DNA of 64,000 bases from Sphingomonas sp. JC676 (GTDB lineage: Bacteria > Pseudomonadota > Alphaproteobacteria > Sphingomonadales > Sphingomonadaceae). Both the position numbers and the translations under genes were made by a program. The notes under the pieces are model-generated. The model saw nothing but the letters and a program-made list of their open reading frames with translations. It was not told the origin of the DNA and searched no databases. Every line of letters begins with the position of its first letter. Within the stretch, counting starts at the first letter, position 1. The DNA lies in the NCBI RefSeq assembly GCF_014489075.1, contig NZ_JACTGR010000002.1:434001-498000 (forward strand). The letters run 5' to 3'. This document shows, piece by piece, positions 53,153-60,403 of this stretch.

Positions 53153-53887
53153 TCAGCCGGTCACGAAGCTCTTGACCAGCGAGCCCGCCACCAGTGCCCA
53201 GCCATCGACCAGCACGAAGAAGATGATCTTCATCGGCAACGAGATCGTCGGCGGCGGCAGCATCATCATGCCCATCGCCATCAGCACGGCGGCGACTGCC
53301 AGGTCGATCACCAGGAACGGCAGCAGCAGCAGGAAGCCGATCTCGAACGCGCGGCGCAGCTCGGAGATCATGAAGGCCGGCGCGAGTGTACCCAGCGGCG
53401 TTTCGGCGCGCGTCGGGATCTGCTTGCCCGCCAGATCGGCGAAGAGCTTCAGGTCGCTGTCGCGCACCTGCCCCAGCATGAATTGGCGGAACGGTTCGGA
53501 GGTCCGCTCGAACGCCTGGGTCTCGGTGATCTTGCCCGCGGTATAGGGATCGACCCCGTCCTTCCACGCCTTCTCGAAGGTCGGCGCCATGACGAAGAAC
53601 GACAGGAACAGCGCCAGGCTGATGATCACCGGGTTGGGCGGCACGCCGGGCGCGCCGATGCCGGTGCGCAGCAGCGACAGCGCCACCACGATCCGCGTGA
53701 AGCTGGTGACGGTCATCAGCAGGCCGGGGGCCAGGCTTAGCACGGTCAGCATCAGCACGAGCTGGATGGCGCGGGCGGACATCGCCCCGTCGCCGCCGAG
53801 GGTGATCGTCGTCCCGTGCGCCGCTTGCGCGTGCGCCGCGATCGGCGCGAGGATCAGGGCGGCCGAAGCCACCAGCAATTTACGCAT
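53153..53887 (-). CDS. fliP: Flagellar export gate protein FliP
   Basis: Core export-gate subunit of 244 residues with a cleavable signal peptide (KLLVASAALILAPIAAHA). Family hallmarks: IQLVLMLTVLSLAPGLLM, MTSFTRIVVALSLLRTGIG, NPVIISLALFLSFFVMAPTF, LAPAFMISELRRAFEIGF and the Met-rich plug MAMGMMMLPPPTISLPMKII. ATG at 53887 overlaps the end of fliO by 8 bp; the longer open frame to 54190 is antisense noise. Its partners FliQ, FliR and FlhB lie 1.6 kb away on the other strand. Confidence 0.96.
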   Translation of the reverse strand: MRKLLVASAALILAPIAAHAQAAHGTTITLGGDGAMSARAIQLVLMLTVLSLAPGLLMTVTSFTRIVVALSLLRTGIGAPGVPPNPVIISLALFLSFFVMAPTFEKAWKDGVDPYTAGKITETQAFERTSEPFRQFMLGQVRDSDLKLFADLAGKQIPTRAETPLGTLAPAFMISELRRAFEIGFLLLLPFLVIDLAVAAVLMAMGMMMLPPPTISLPMKIIFFVLVDGWALVAGSLVKSFVTG

Positions 53888-54425
53888 CGAGCGCCTCGCG
53901 CACGGCCGCACGGTTCCAGCGCGCGGTGTCGCGCGGACGGCGGGTGCGCTTGGAAGGCTGCGCGACGGCAGGCCGGCGGGTGCGCAGGCGCTGCAGCTCG
54001 ACGAGCTTGCCGATATTGGATTTGTCGACGAGCTTCGCGACGCTGGCCTTGTCGACAAGCTTGCTGAAGCTCGAGCTGACGCTCGTCTTGAGCGCGGCGA
54101 GATCGGCCTCGATTGTCGGCAGCGGCGCCGCGGGGGCGGCAGGCGCCTCCGGCTGCACCGGTGCGACGATACCGGTCTCGATCGTCGCATGGCCCTCGGG
54201 GCCGATCAGGATCAGATGCTCGCAGCCGTCGCGGCGGATCAAAGCGACCGAGCGCTTGCCATCCACCATCAGCCGCTCGACCAGTTCGACGCGCTTGCGC
54301 CCGGTGCCCGAAATGCGCCCCGGCAACTTCACGTCATAGCGGCGCACGATCCACAGCGCGCTTCCCAGCATACCGAGGACGAGGCCCAGCGCACCAATGG
54401 TGCGCAACATCGACAGAATATCCAT
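53880..54425 (-). CDS. fliO: Flagellar biosynthesis protein FliO
   Basis: Bitopic protein of 181 residues from ATG at 54425: a helix at about 5-24 (MLRTIGALGLVLGMLGSALW), then the FliO core RRYDVKLPGRISGTGRKRVE, LVERLMVDGKRSVALIRRDG and HLILIGPEG. A long C-terminal tail is basic and repetitive (KLVDKASVAKLVDKSNIGKL). FliO assists FliP assembly. Its position between fliN and fliP, overlapping both, confirms the call. Confidence 0.9.
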   Translation of the reverse strand: MDILSMLRTIGALGLVLGMLGSALWIVRRYDVKLPGRISGTGRKRVELVERLMVDGKRSVALIRRDGCEHLILIGPEGHATIETGIVAPVQPEAPAAPAAPLPTIEADLAALKTSVSSSFSKLVDKASVAKLVDKSNIGKLVELQRLRTRRPAVAQPSKRTRRPRDTARWNRAAVREALDA

Positions 54426-54661
54426 CAGTGGCGCGACTTCTTCACGAGTTCGGAGATTTCGAGCGACATCCGCTCGCCGTCGACGAGAATGCGGCCCTTC
54501 GCCACCAGTTCGCCATTCACATAGACAAGGCTGGGATCGTCCTGACCGCAATCGAGCGGGATCATTGCGCCACGGCTCATCTGCAGGATCTGCCGGATGG
54601 GCACTTCGGCCGATCCCAGCACGATCGACAGGTCGATCATAATTCCTTCGAGTACGGACAT
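54425..54661 (-). CDS. fliN: Flagellar switch protein FliN
   Basis: Short FliN of 78 residues consisting only of the surface-presentation (SpoA) domain: IDLSIVLGSAEVPIRQILQM, MIPLDCGQDDPSLVYVNGEL and VDGERMSLEISELVKK. Usual FliN proteins have an extra 30-60 residue N-terminal region, absent here. It forms the lower C-ring with FliM and FliG, neither of which is in the window. AAAGGGAGACGC precedes the ATG. It is first of fliN-fliO-fliP. Confidence 0.93.
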   Translation of the reverse strand: MSVLEGIMIDLSIVLGSAEVPIRQILQMSRGAMIPLDCGQDDPSLVYVNGELVAKGRILVDGERMSLEISELVKKSRH

Positions 54662-54682
54662 GCGTCTCCCTTTCAGGATGAC

Positions 54683-54690
54683 TTATAGGA
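54683..54690 (-). promoter_or_regulatory. TCCTATAA element upstream of fliN
   Basis: Minus-strand copy within GGTTCCTATAAGTCATCC, 21 bp before the fliN ATG at 54661, so any transcript would have a very short leader. Confidence 0.5.
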
Positions 54691-54719
54691 ACCTTTTTTC
54701 CGCCCTCGGCGCCCGATGC

Positions 54720-54732
54720 GGCAAATTTTGCC
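54720..54732. promoter_or_regulatory. Short palindrome between divergent fliN and flgC
   Basis: GGCAAATTTTGCC (6-bp arms around one base) lies between the two divergent flagellar units. It is directly followed by CTACAATG, a one-base variant of the motility octamer region (GCCTACAAT). It could be an operator or part of the flgC promoter; nothing more can be said. Confidence 0.35.
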
Positions 54733-54780
54733 TACAATGATGGGGACGGCCGCTCAGGCCCCACTCGGAAAGGCATTCGA

Positions 54781-55188
54781 ATGGATTTGAAGGAATCGCT
54801 CGGCGTCTCCGCCTCGGGCCTGCGTGCCCAGTCGCTGCGCATGCGGGTGATCGCCGAGAACCTGGCCAACCAGGATTCGGTGGCGAACACGCCCGGCGGC
54901 ACGCCCTATCGGCGCCGCGTCGCCAGCTTCTCGGCGGCGCTCGACCGCGCCACCGGCGCGACGGGGGTCAAGGTCAACTCGATCGAGACCGACAAGTCGG
55001 ACTTCACCCGTGTCTACCAGCCCGGCCACCCGGCCGCGGACAAGGACGGCTACGTGATGAAGCCCAACGTCAACGGCCTCGTCGAGAGCGCCGACATGAA
55101 GGCGGCGCAGCGCAGCTACGAAGCCAATCTCAACGCCATCGAGGCCGCCAAGAGCCTGACGATGCGCACCATCGATCTGCTGAAATAA
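54781..55188 (+). CDS. flgC: Flagellar proximal rod protein FlgC
   Basis: Rod protein of 135 residues. The N-terminal rod motif is LGVSASGLRAQSLRMRVIAENLAN. The middle includes YRRRVASFSAAL and GYVMKPNVNGLVESADM, and the C-terminal helix is AAQRSYEANLNAIEAAKSL. GGAAAGG precedes the ATG. It starts the unit flgC-fliE-fliQ-fliR-flhB; flgB, usually adjacent, is instead at 62715-63128. Confidence 0.95.
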   Translation: MDLKESLGVSASGLRAQSLRMRVIAENLANQDSVANTPGGTPYRRRVASFSAALDRATGATGVKVNSIETDKSDFTRVYQPGHPAADKDGYVMKPNVNGLVESADMKAAQRSYEANLNAIEAAKSLTMRTIDLLK

Positions 55189-55200
55189 GGGGATACAGCA

Positions 55201-55509
55201 ATGTCTATCGGAGCACTTGATGCGACCTCGGCTTATGGCAAGGTCGCAGGGCTGGGCAGCGCCCTGTCCAAGCCGACCAGCAAGACCGAAGGTTCGGGCT
55301 TCGGCGAGATGGTCGAAGGCCTTGTCACCGGCACCGCCGACCAGATGCGCACCGCCGAACACGCCTCGGCACAGCAGGTCGCCGGCAAGGGTGACCTTAT
55401 CGACGTGGTCACCGCGATCGGCGCCGCCGAGACCGCGCTCGACACGATGGTCGCCGTGCGTGACCGCGTGGTCAGCGCCTATACCGACATCATGCGCATG
55501 CAGATCTGA
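55201..55509 (+). CDS. fliE: Flagellar hook-basal body adaptor FliE
   Basis: Protein of 102 residues joining the MS ring to the rod. GFGEMVEGLVTGTADQMRTA, AEHASAQQVAGKGDLIDVV and ETALDTMVAVRDRVVSAYTD are typical of FliE. It follows flgC by 12 bp with AAGGGGATACAGCA upstream. Confidence 0.93.
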   Translation: MSIGALDATSAYGKVAGLGSALSKPTSKTEGSGFGEMVEGLVTGTADQMRTAEHASAQQVAGKGDLIDVVTAIGAAETALDTMVAVRDRVVSAYTDIMRMQI

Positions 55510-55524
55510 GCGGACCGCGCACCC

Positions 55525-55788
55525 ATGACTCCGTCCCAGGTCGTCGATCTTGCCCAGGCGGCGTTGCTGCTGGTGCTCACCGTGGTGGGTCCCCTGCTGC
55601 TGACGTCGCTGATCGTGGGCACCGCCATCGGCCTGCTCCAGGCGCTGACGCAGATCCAGGAAGCCACCCTCACCTTCGTGCCCAAGCTGCTCGCGATGGG
55701 GCTGGTGCTCCTGGTGATGCTGCCGACCATGGGCGCTGCGCTGAGCGGGTTCATGGGTAAGATCAGCGACCTGATCATACACGGATGA
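55525..55788 (+). CDS. fliQ: Flagellar export gate protein FliQ
   Basis: Two-helix gate protein of 87 residues: VVDLAQAALLLVLTVVGPLL and LLAMGLVLLVMLPTMGAAL flank the conserved QALTQIQEATLTFVPKL. Its stop overlaps the fliR start by 4 bp. Confidence 0.95.
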   Translation: MTPSQVVDLAQAALLLVLTVVGPLLLTSLIVGTAIGLLQALTQIQEATLTFVPKLLAMGLVLLVMLPTMGAALSGFMGKISDLIIHG

Positions 55789-56543
55789 CCGTCCCCCCCG
55801 ACCTGACGATTCAGGTCTCCGCCTTCTTCATCATCTTCGCCCGGGTCGGCAGCGTGCTGATGCTGCTGCCGGTGTTCGGCGAGGACGCGATCCCCGGCCG
55901 CATCCGGCTGATGATCGCCTTCGCCATGTCGGCGGCGCTCTATGGCCTGATCGGCGCGCCCGCGCGCGCGGCGGTCGAGGCCGGAGCGGTGCTGCCCGCG
56001 GTGCTGATCGCCGAACTGATGACCGGGCTGGCCATGGGCATGATCGTCAAGATCCTGTTCTTCTCGATCTCGATGGCGGGATCGATCGTCAGCACCCAGG
56101 TGGGGCTTTCCTCCGCGGTGATCTTCGATCCCGCGCAGAGCGGCAGCGCGCCGATGCTCTCCAAGTTCGTCGGGCTCGCCGCGGCTTTGATGTGCATGGG
56201 CATGCAGGTCCATCATCTGTGGATCGGCGCGATCGTCCATAGCTATCAGACCTTCCCGATCGGCGGGCTTCCGCCGATGCACGATTTCGCGCAGCTCGCG
56301 GTCGAAGCGGTCAGCCGCTCGATGATGCTCGGCATCAGCCTTGCCGCGCCGATCCTCGTCTATGGCATCGTCTTCAACGTCGCGCTCGGTCTCGCCGCGC
56401 GCGTCGCGCCGGCGATCCAGGTCTTCTTCATCGCCCAGCCGCTCAACCTGCTGCTCGGCCTCGCGCTCGCCGCCACCACTATCGGCACCATGCTCACGGT
56501 CTTCACCCAGGCGATGGGTGACGCGATGCAGGGAGGCTGGTGA
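55785..56543 (+). CDS. fliR: Flagellar export gate protein FliR
   Basis: Polytopic gate protein of 252 residues with IFARVGSVLMLLPVFGEDAI, LIAELMTGLAMGMIVKILFF, GLSSAVIFDPAQSGSAPML and LGLAARVAPAIQVFFIAQPL. It assembles with FliP and FliQ in the export channel. TGATG joins it to flhB. Confidence 0.95.
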   Translation: MTVPPDLTIQVSAFFIIFARVGSVLMLLPVFGEDAIPGRIRLMIAFAMSAALYGLIGAPARAAVEAGAVLPAVLIAELMTGLAMGMIVKILFFSISMAGSIVSTQVGLSSAVIFDPAQSGSAPMLSKFVGLAAALMCMGMQVHHLWIGAIVHSYQTFPIGGLPPMHDFAQLAVEAVSRSMMLGISLAAPILVYGIVFNVALGLAARVAPAIQVFFIAQPLNLLLGLALAATTIGTMLTVFTQAMGDAMQGGW

Positions 56544-57613
56544 TGGCGGGCGGCGGCGATCAGGAAGACAAGACACTCGACCCAACCGACAAGAAGCTCG
56601 AGGACGCGCGCGCCAAGGGCGATGTGCCGATGGCACCCGAGATGCGCCACGCCGCGATGTTCGTCGCGATGCTCGTGGTGATGGGGGGCCTGGGCGCCTA
56701 TACCGTGAGCCGGATGGGCTCGTTGTTCGTCCGCTTATGGGGCAGCGCCGACGATTTCCGGATGACGCCCGACGGGGCGCAGGCCTTCACCACCGGGCTG
56801 CTCGCCGCGATCGGCAGCGCGCTGCTGCCCATCCTCGCCGCCTTGTTCGGCTTCGCCATCCTGGGCGGCGTGCTCCAGGGCCGGCCGATGATCGCGTGGA
56901 ACCGTGTCGCGCCCAAATGGTCGAAGCTCAACCCGGTCAGCGGCGCGGGCAAATTGTTCGGCAAGCGCGCCTTCGTCGAATATCTGAAGACCCTCGCCAA
57001 GCTCGGCCTCGTTGTCGGCATCGCCGCCGCGGTCGCCTGGCCGCACGCCGCCACGATAGACCGATTGGTCGGCGCCGACCTGACCTCGATGGGCAGCGCG
57101 GCGCACGACATCGTCCGCGCGATGCTCCAGCCGATCGCGATGCTGGTCGGCGCGCTCGCCTTGTTCGACTTTGTCTGGCAGCGCCGCGCCTTCATGAAGC
57201 GGATGCGGATGAGCCTTCAGGAAGTGAAGGACGAATACAAGCAGAGCGAGGGCGACCCCAAGATCAAGGGCAAGATCCGCCAGCTGCAGATGCAGCGCGC
57301 CAAGAGCCGGATGATGCAGAACGTCCCCAGGGCCAGCGTCGTCATCACCAACCCGACCCATTATGCCGTCGCACTGCAATATGATCACGGCGCCATGGCG
57401 GCACCGGTGGTGGTGGCGAAGGGCGTCGATGCGGTCGCGCTCAAGATCCGCGAGATTGCGGCCGCGAACAATGTGCCTTTGGTCGAGAACCGCCCTCTCG
57501 CGCGTGCGCTCTATGCCAGCGCCGAGCTCGACCACCCGATCCCCGTCGAGCATTATGCCGCGGTGGCGGAAGTGATCAGCTACGTGCTGAAGATTGCCAA
57601 GGGCCTGCGCTGA
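56543..57613 (+). CDS. flhB: Flagellar export switch protein FlhB
   Basis: Export substrate-specificity switch of 356 residues. The cytoplasmic N-terminus (DKTLDPTDKKLEDARAKGDV) is followed by four helices and the C-terminal autocleavage domain with VVITNPTHYAVALQYDHG (cut between N and P). The tail NRPLARALYASAELDHPIP is typical. A GTG three bases upstream (56540) is an alternative start. It is the last gene of the flgC unit and convergent with two small leftward genes. Confidence 0.95.
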   Translation: MAGGGDQEDKTLDPTDKKLEDARAKGDVPMAPEMRHAAMFVAMLVVMGGLGAYTVSRMGSLFVRLWGSADDFRMTPDGAQAFTTGLLAAIGSALLPILAALFGFAILGGVLQGRPMIAWNRVAPKWSKLNPVSGAGKLFGKRAFVEYLKTLAKLGLVVGIAAAVAWPHAATIDRLVGADLTSMGSAAHDIVRAMLQPIAMLVGALALFDFVWQRRAFMKRMRMSLQEVKDEYKQSEGDPKIKGKIRQLQMQRAKSRMMQNVPRASVVITNPTHYAVALQYDHGAMAAPVVVAKGVDAVALKIREIAAANNVPLVENRPLARALYASAELDHPIPVEHYAAVAEVISYVLKIAKGLR

Positions 57614-57616
57614 GGC

Positions 57617-57793
57617 TCAGCTTTCGGAAGGCTTGTCCGCTTTCGCGGCTTCGTGTTCCGCGGCCTTGCGCTCATATTCCTCGGCCATCTGCAAATGGGC
57701 CTTAGCGACGCCCTCGTCCAGCGCGGCGGCCGCGATAGCGCGCTCCTGTTGCGCCCGTTGCCGGAAATACTCTCCATCGTCGATGCGCGGCAT
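57617..57793 (-). CDS. Small charged helical protein (58 aa), unrecognised
   Basis: A conserved-looking short protein: PRIDDGEYFRQRAQQERAIA, then DEGVAKAHLQMAEEYERKAA and a Lys/Glu/Ala tail. It is predicted to be a single long amphipathic helix. ATG at 57793 has GGAGCTCAAG upstream. Similar small proteins are common in sphingomonads without assigned function. It is between flhB (convergent) and fliX (same strand, 124 bp upstream). Confidence 0.7.
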   Translation of the reverse strand: MPRIDDGEYFRQRAQQERAIAAAALDEGVAKAHLQMAEEYERKAAEHEAAKADKPSES

Positions 57794-57917
57794 CTTGAGC
57801 TCCGTCGCCCCCGGCCCTGCAAGCGCATGTTTACCATTCGAGGGTCGCGCGCACCTTGATCCAGGTGAGGCTTTAGAAAAGATCCAAAATGGTTTGTCCG
57901 TGCGGGAGCGCGGACAA

Positions 57918-58334
57918 TCAGGCCTGGATGTCGTGCTTCGCCAGTTCGACGCGCACGCGCAGGTCGATATCGGAGAGCAGGCTCGCAAGCACGGGATCGT
58001 CGGGCGTCTCGAAGCTCTGGGACCATTCGGCGATCTGCTGGAGCCGGACCGGGCTGACCACGCCGGCCACCAGCTCCTTGTGCAGCCGATCGAGCGCGTC
58101 GATGCCTTTGCCGGCGTCCTGCGCCAGCTTGCGGCGTCGTTCGATGGCCGGATTGGCGGCAGAAAGCGTCACCAGCATCTCGACCGAAGGTGCAGGCACC
58201 GCGCCGGGTCCGCTCATATGCGGCATCGGCTGCACGTGCGGCTCTTCGCCGATCCGCGGAAAGCCCGGCGCGACCTTGGGCAGCGCGGCCAGAAGGCTGC
58301 GCACCAGCATCGGCGAAAGGCTGTCGATACGCAC
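57918..58334 (-). CDS. fliX: Flagellar assembly regulator FliX
   Basis: Protein of 138 residues from GTG at 58334 (GAGAGGATC upstream). An N-terminal linker is followed by the FliX helical core: RRRKLAQDAGKGIDALDRLH, ELVAGVVSPVRLQQIAEWSQ and DPVLASLLSDIDLRVRVELA. In Caulobacter FliX couples completion of the early flagellar structure to FlbD-dependent transcription. No flbD gene is in the window. It is divergent from flgI and shares the 83-bp intergenic region that holds a TCCTATAA copy. Confidence 0.88.
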   Translation of the reverse strand: MRIDSLSPMLVRSLLAALPKVAPGFPRIGEEPHVQPMPHMSGPGAVPAPSVEMLVTLSAANPAIERRRKLAQDAGKGIDALDRLHKELVAGVVSPVRLQQIAEWSQSFETPDDPVLASLLSDIDLRVRVELAKHDIQA

Positions 58335-58371
58335 GAAATAGATCCTCTCGGGACCGTTATGGCCCTGACTA

Positions 58372-58379
58372 TCCTATAA
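58372..58379 (+). promoter_or_regulatory. TCCTATAA element upstream of flgI
   Basis: Copy within ACTATCCTATAAGAAG, 38 bp before the flgI ATG, in the fliX-flgI intergenic region. Confidence 0.55.
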
Positions 58380-58417
58380 GAAGATTACTGGAAATTTTCC
58401 ACTTGTCCCGAGGGTTT

Positions 58418-59521
58418 ATGCAGCGTCTGACCGCCCTGGTCCTGGTCTTCCTCCTGAGCCTGGCCACAGCTCCGCATGCCGGTGCCCAGACGCGGATCAA
58501 GGACATTGTCGACGTCGAGAATGTCCGCGAGAACCAGCTCGTCGGCTACGGCCTGGTCGTCGGCCTCGCCGGCACGGGTGACCGTATCCGCAACGCGCCG
58601 TTCACCGAGGAATCGATGCAATCGATGCTCGAGCGGATGGGCGTCAACATCCGCGGCACGCAGATGCGCACCCAGAATGTCGCCGCCGTCTCGATCACCG
58701 CGACGATGCCGCCCTTCGCCCGTTCGGGCTCGCGGGTCGACGTCCAGGTCGCCGCATTGGGCGACGCTACCAGCCTCCAGGGCGGCACGTTGATCGCCTC
58801 GTCGCTGCGCGCGCTCGACGGCGAGATCTATGCGGTCGCGCAGGGCAATGTCGCTGTCTCCGGCTTCCGCGGCCAGGGCCAGGCTGCCAGCGTGAGCCGT
58901 GGCGTGACCACCTCGGCGCGGATTGCGGGTGGCGCTATCATCGAGCGCGAAGTGCCCTATGCGCTGCGTTCGGCGACGAGCCTCAAGCTGGCGCTCAAGA
59001 ACCCCGATTTCGCGACCGCCGACCGGATCGCGAGCGCCATCAACAAGAACTTCCCGGGCACTGCGCAGGTGCTCGATCCGGCGACCGTCGAAGTCGCGCC
59101 TGCCGGCGCGTTCAAGGGCGGCGCAATCGATCTGGTCACCCAGGTCGGCGAACTCGAGATCAAGGTCGACCAGCCGGCCCGTGTCGTCATCAACGAAGCC
59201 TCGGGCACGGTGGTGATGAACAGCGAGGTGCGGATCACCCCGGTCGCGATCGCCCAAGGCGGCCTGACCATCAGCGTCACCGAGACTCCGCAGGTCTCGC
59301 AGCCGGCGCCGCTCTCGCAGGGCCAGACCACGGTCGTCCCGCGCAGCCAGGTTCAGGTCGACGACGGCAATGGCGGCCACCTGGCGATGGTCAATGGCGC
59401 GACGCTGCAATCGCTGGTCAGCGGGCTCAACACGCTCGGCGTGTCCCCGCGCGACCTGATCACCATCCTGCAGGCCGTGACGAGTGCGGGCGCGCTCCAG
59501 GCCGAAATCGAGGTACAGTGA
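58418..59521 (+). CDS. flgI: Flagellar P-ring protein FlgI
   Basis: Periplasmic P-ring subunit of 367 residues with a signal peptide (LTALVLVFLLSLATAPHAGA). Conserved segments are TRIKDIVDVENVRENQLVGY, GLVVGLAGTGDRIRNAPFT, VNIRGTQMRTQNVAAVSITA, RSGSRVDVQVAALGDATSLQ and the C-terminal LNTLGVSPRDLITILQAV. ATG at 58418 is followed directly by the signal peptide; the open frame to 58190 is spurious. FlgH (L ring) is not in the window. TGATG couples it to flgJ. Confidence 0.96.
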   Translation: MQRLTALVLVFLLSLATAPHAGAQTRIKDIVDVENVRENQLVGYGLVVGLAGTGDRIRNAPFTEESMQSMLERMGVNIRGTQMRTQNVAAVSITATMPPFARSGSRVDVQVAALGDATSLQGGTLIASSLRALDGEIYAVAQGNVAVSGFRGQGQAASVSRGVTTSARIAGGAIIEREVPYALRSATSLKLALKNPDFATADRIASAINKNFPGTAQVLDPATVEVAPAGAFKGGAIDLVTQVGELEIKVDQPARVVINEASGTVVMNSEVRITPVAIAQGGLTISVTETPQVSQPAPLSQGQTTVVPRSQVQVDDGNGGHLAMVNGATLQSLVSGLNTLGVSPRDLITILQAVTSAGALQAEIEVQ

Positions 59522-59823
59522 TGCAAGATATCCCTCCCCTCTCCTCTCCCACCGCGGCATCGACCGCTCGGCCACTGCCCAAGGTCGATCCGAAGAATGC
59601 GGAGACCGCGCAGAGCTTCGAGGCCGTATTTCTGGGCCAGCTCACCCAGATGATGATGTCGACCGTCGAGCAGGACGGCGACTTCCATGGCGGTGCGGGC
59701 GAAGAGATGTTCCGCGGCATCCTCTCGGAAAAGCTCGGCACCGAAATGGCCAAGCGCGGCGGCATCGGCCTCGCGCCTGCCGTCCTCGATCAGATCATCA
59801 AGCTTCAGCAGGGACAACAATGA
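59521..59823 (+). CDS. flgJ: Rod-binding protein FlgJ, single-domain form
   Basis: Protein of 100 residues corresponding only to the N-terminal rod-binding domain: AETAQSFEAVFLGQLTQMMM, GGAGEEMFRGILSEKLGTEM and GIGLAPAVLDQIIKLQQ. The muramidase domain of gammaproteobacterial FlgJ is missing, as usual in alphaproteobacteria, where a separate lytic enzyme opens the wall. It overlaps flgI by one base and flgN by 4 bp. Confidence 0.92.
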   Translation: MQDIPPLSSPTAASTARPLPKVDPKNAETAQSFEAVFLGQLTQMMMSTVEQDGDFHGGAGEEMFRGILSEKLGTEMAKRGGIGLAPAVLDQIIKLQQGQQ

Positions 59824-60245
59824 CCGCGCAACTCATCGACGCCATGGTATCGCTCGCCACGCTGATGGAAGAGGAGAGCGAGAAGCTCACGCGCAGCCCC
59901 TATCTGCCCGAGCTGGGCGAGATCGCCGGTGCCAAGCTGCGCCTCGCCGGCAGGCTCGAGGCCGAAGTCGCGCGGATGAAGCGCGAGAATCCCGACGACT
60001 GGCTCGATGGGGTGGACCAGGAGACGCGCGACCAGCTGGCCGATGCCAGCCGCAACCTGCGCGACGCATCAGCGGTCAACGCCGAGATCCTGTCGCGCCA
60101 GATCGAACTCTCGGCCGACATGATGGCCGCGATCGCCGCCGAGGCTCAGCGCCTGACCGGCAACCGCAGCATTTCCTACGGCGCATGCGGCGGCATCGCC
60201 GGCACGGACATATCCGCGCCGATCTCGATCAACACGCGGCTCTGA
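59820..60245 (+). CDS. FlgN-like flagellar export chaperone
   Basis: Helical protein of 141 residues: LIDAMVSLATLMEEESEKLT, LAGRLEAEVARMKRENPDDW and LRDASAVNAEILSRQIELSA, then a variable C-terminus with TGNRSISYGACGG. The long coiled-coil architecture and position after flgJ fit FlgN, the chaperone for hook-junction proteins FlgK and FlgL. Sequence similarity within that family is low, so the call leans on context. ATGA overlap with flgJ. The 158-bp gap before the PhoD gene holds nothing clear. Confidence 0.78.
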   Translation: MTAQLIDAMVSLATLMEEESEKLTRSPYLPELGEIAGAKLRLAGRLEAEVARMKRENPDDWLDGVDQETRDQLADASRNLRDASAVNAEILSRQIELSADMMAAIAAEAQRLTGNRSISYGACGGIAGTDISAPISINTRL

Positions 60246-60403
60246 GGGGTAGGCTCGCCGATCCGCAAAGGGGTAAGGTTCGCTGAGCCGATCAGCGGAC
60301 ATTTCCCCTTCGGTCACCCAGACTTGTTCAGCTTAGTGATACCAGGCGGCAATTGCTGTTTTGACCATAGTTGGCCGTTTGCCACCATTGCCCTGACAAG
60401 CCT

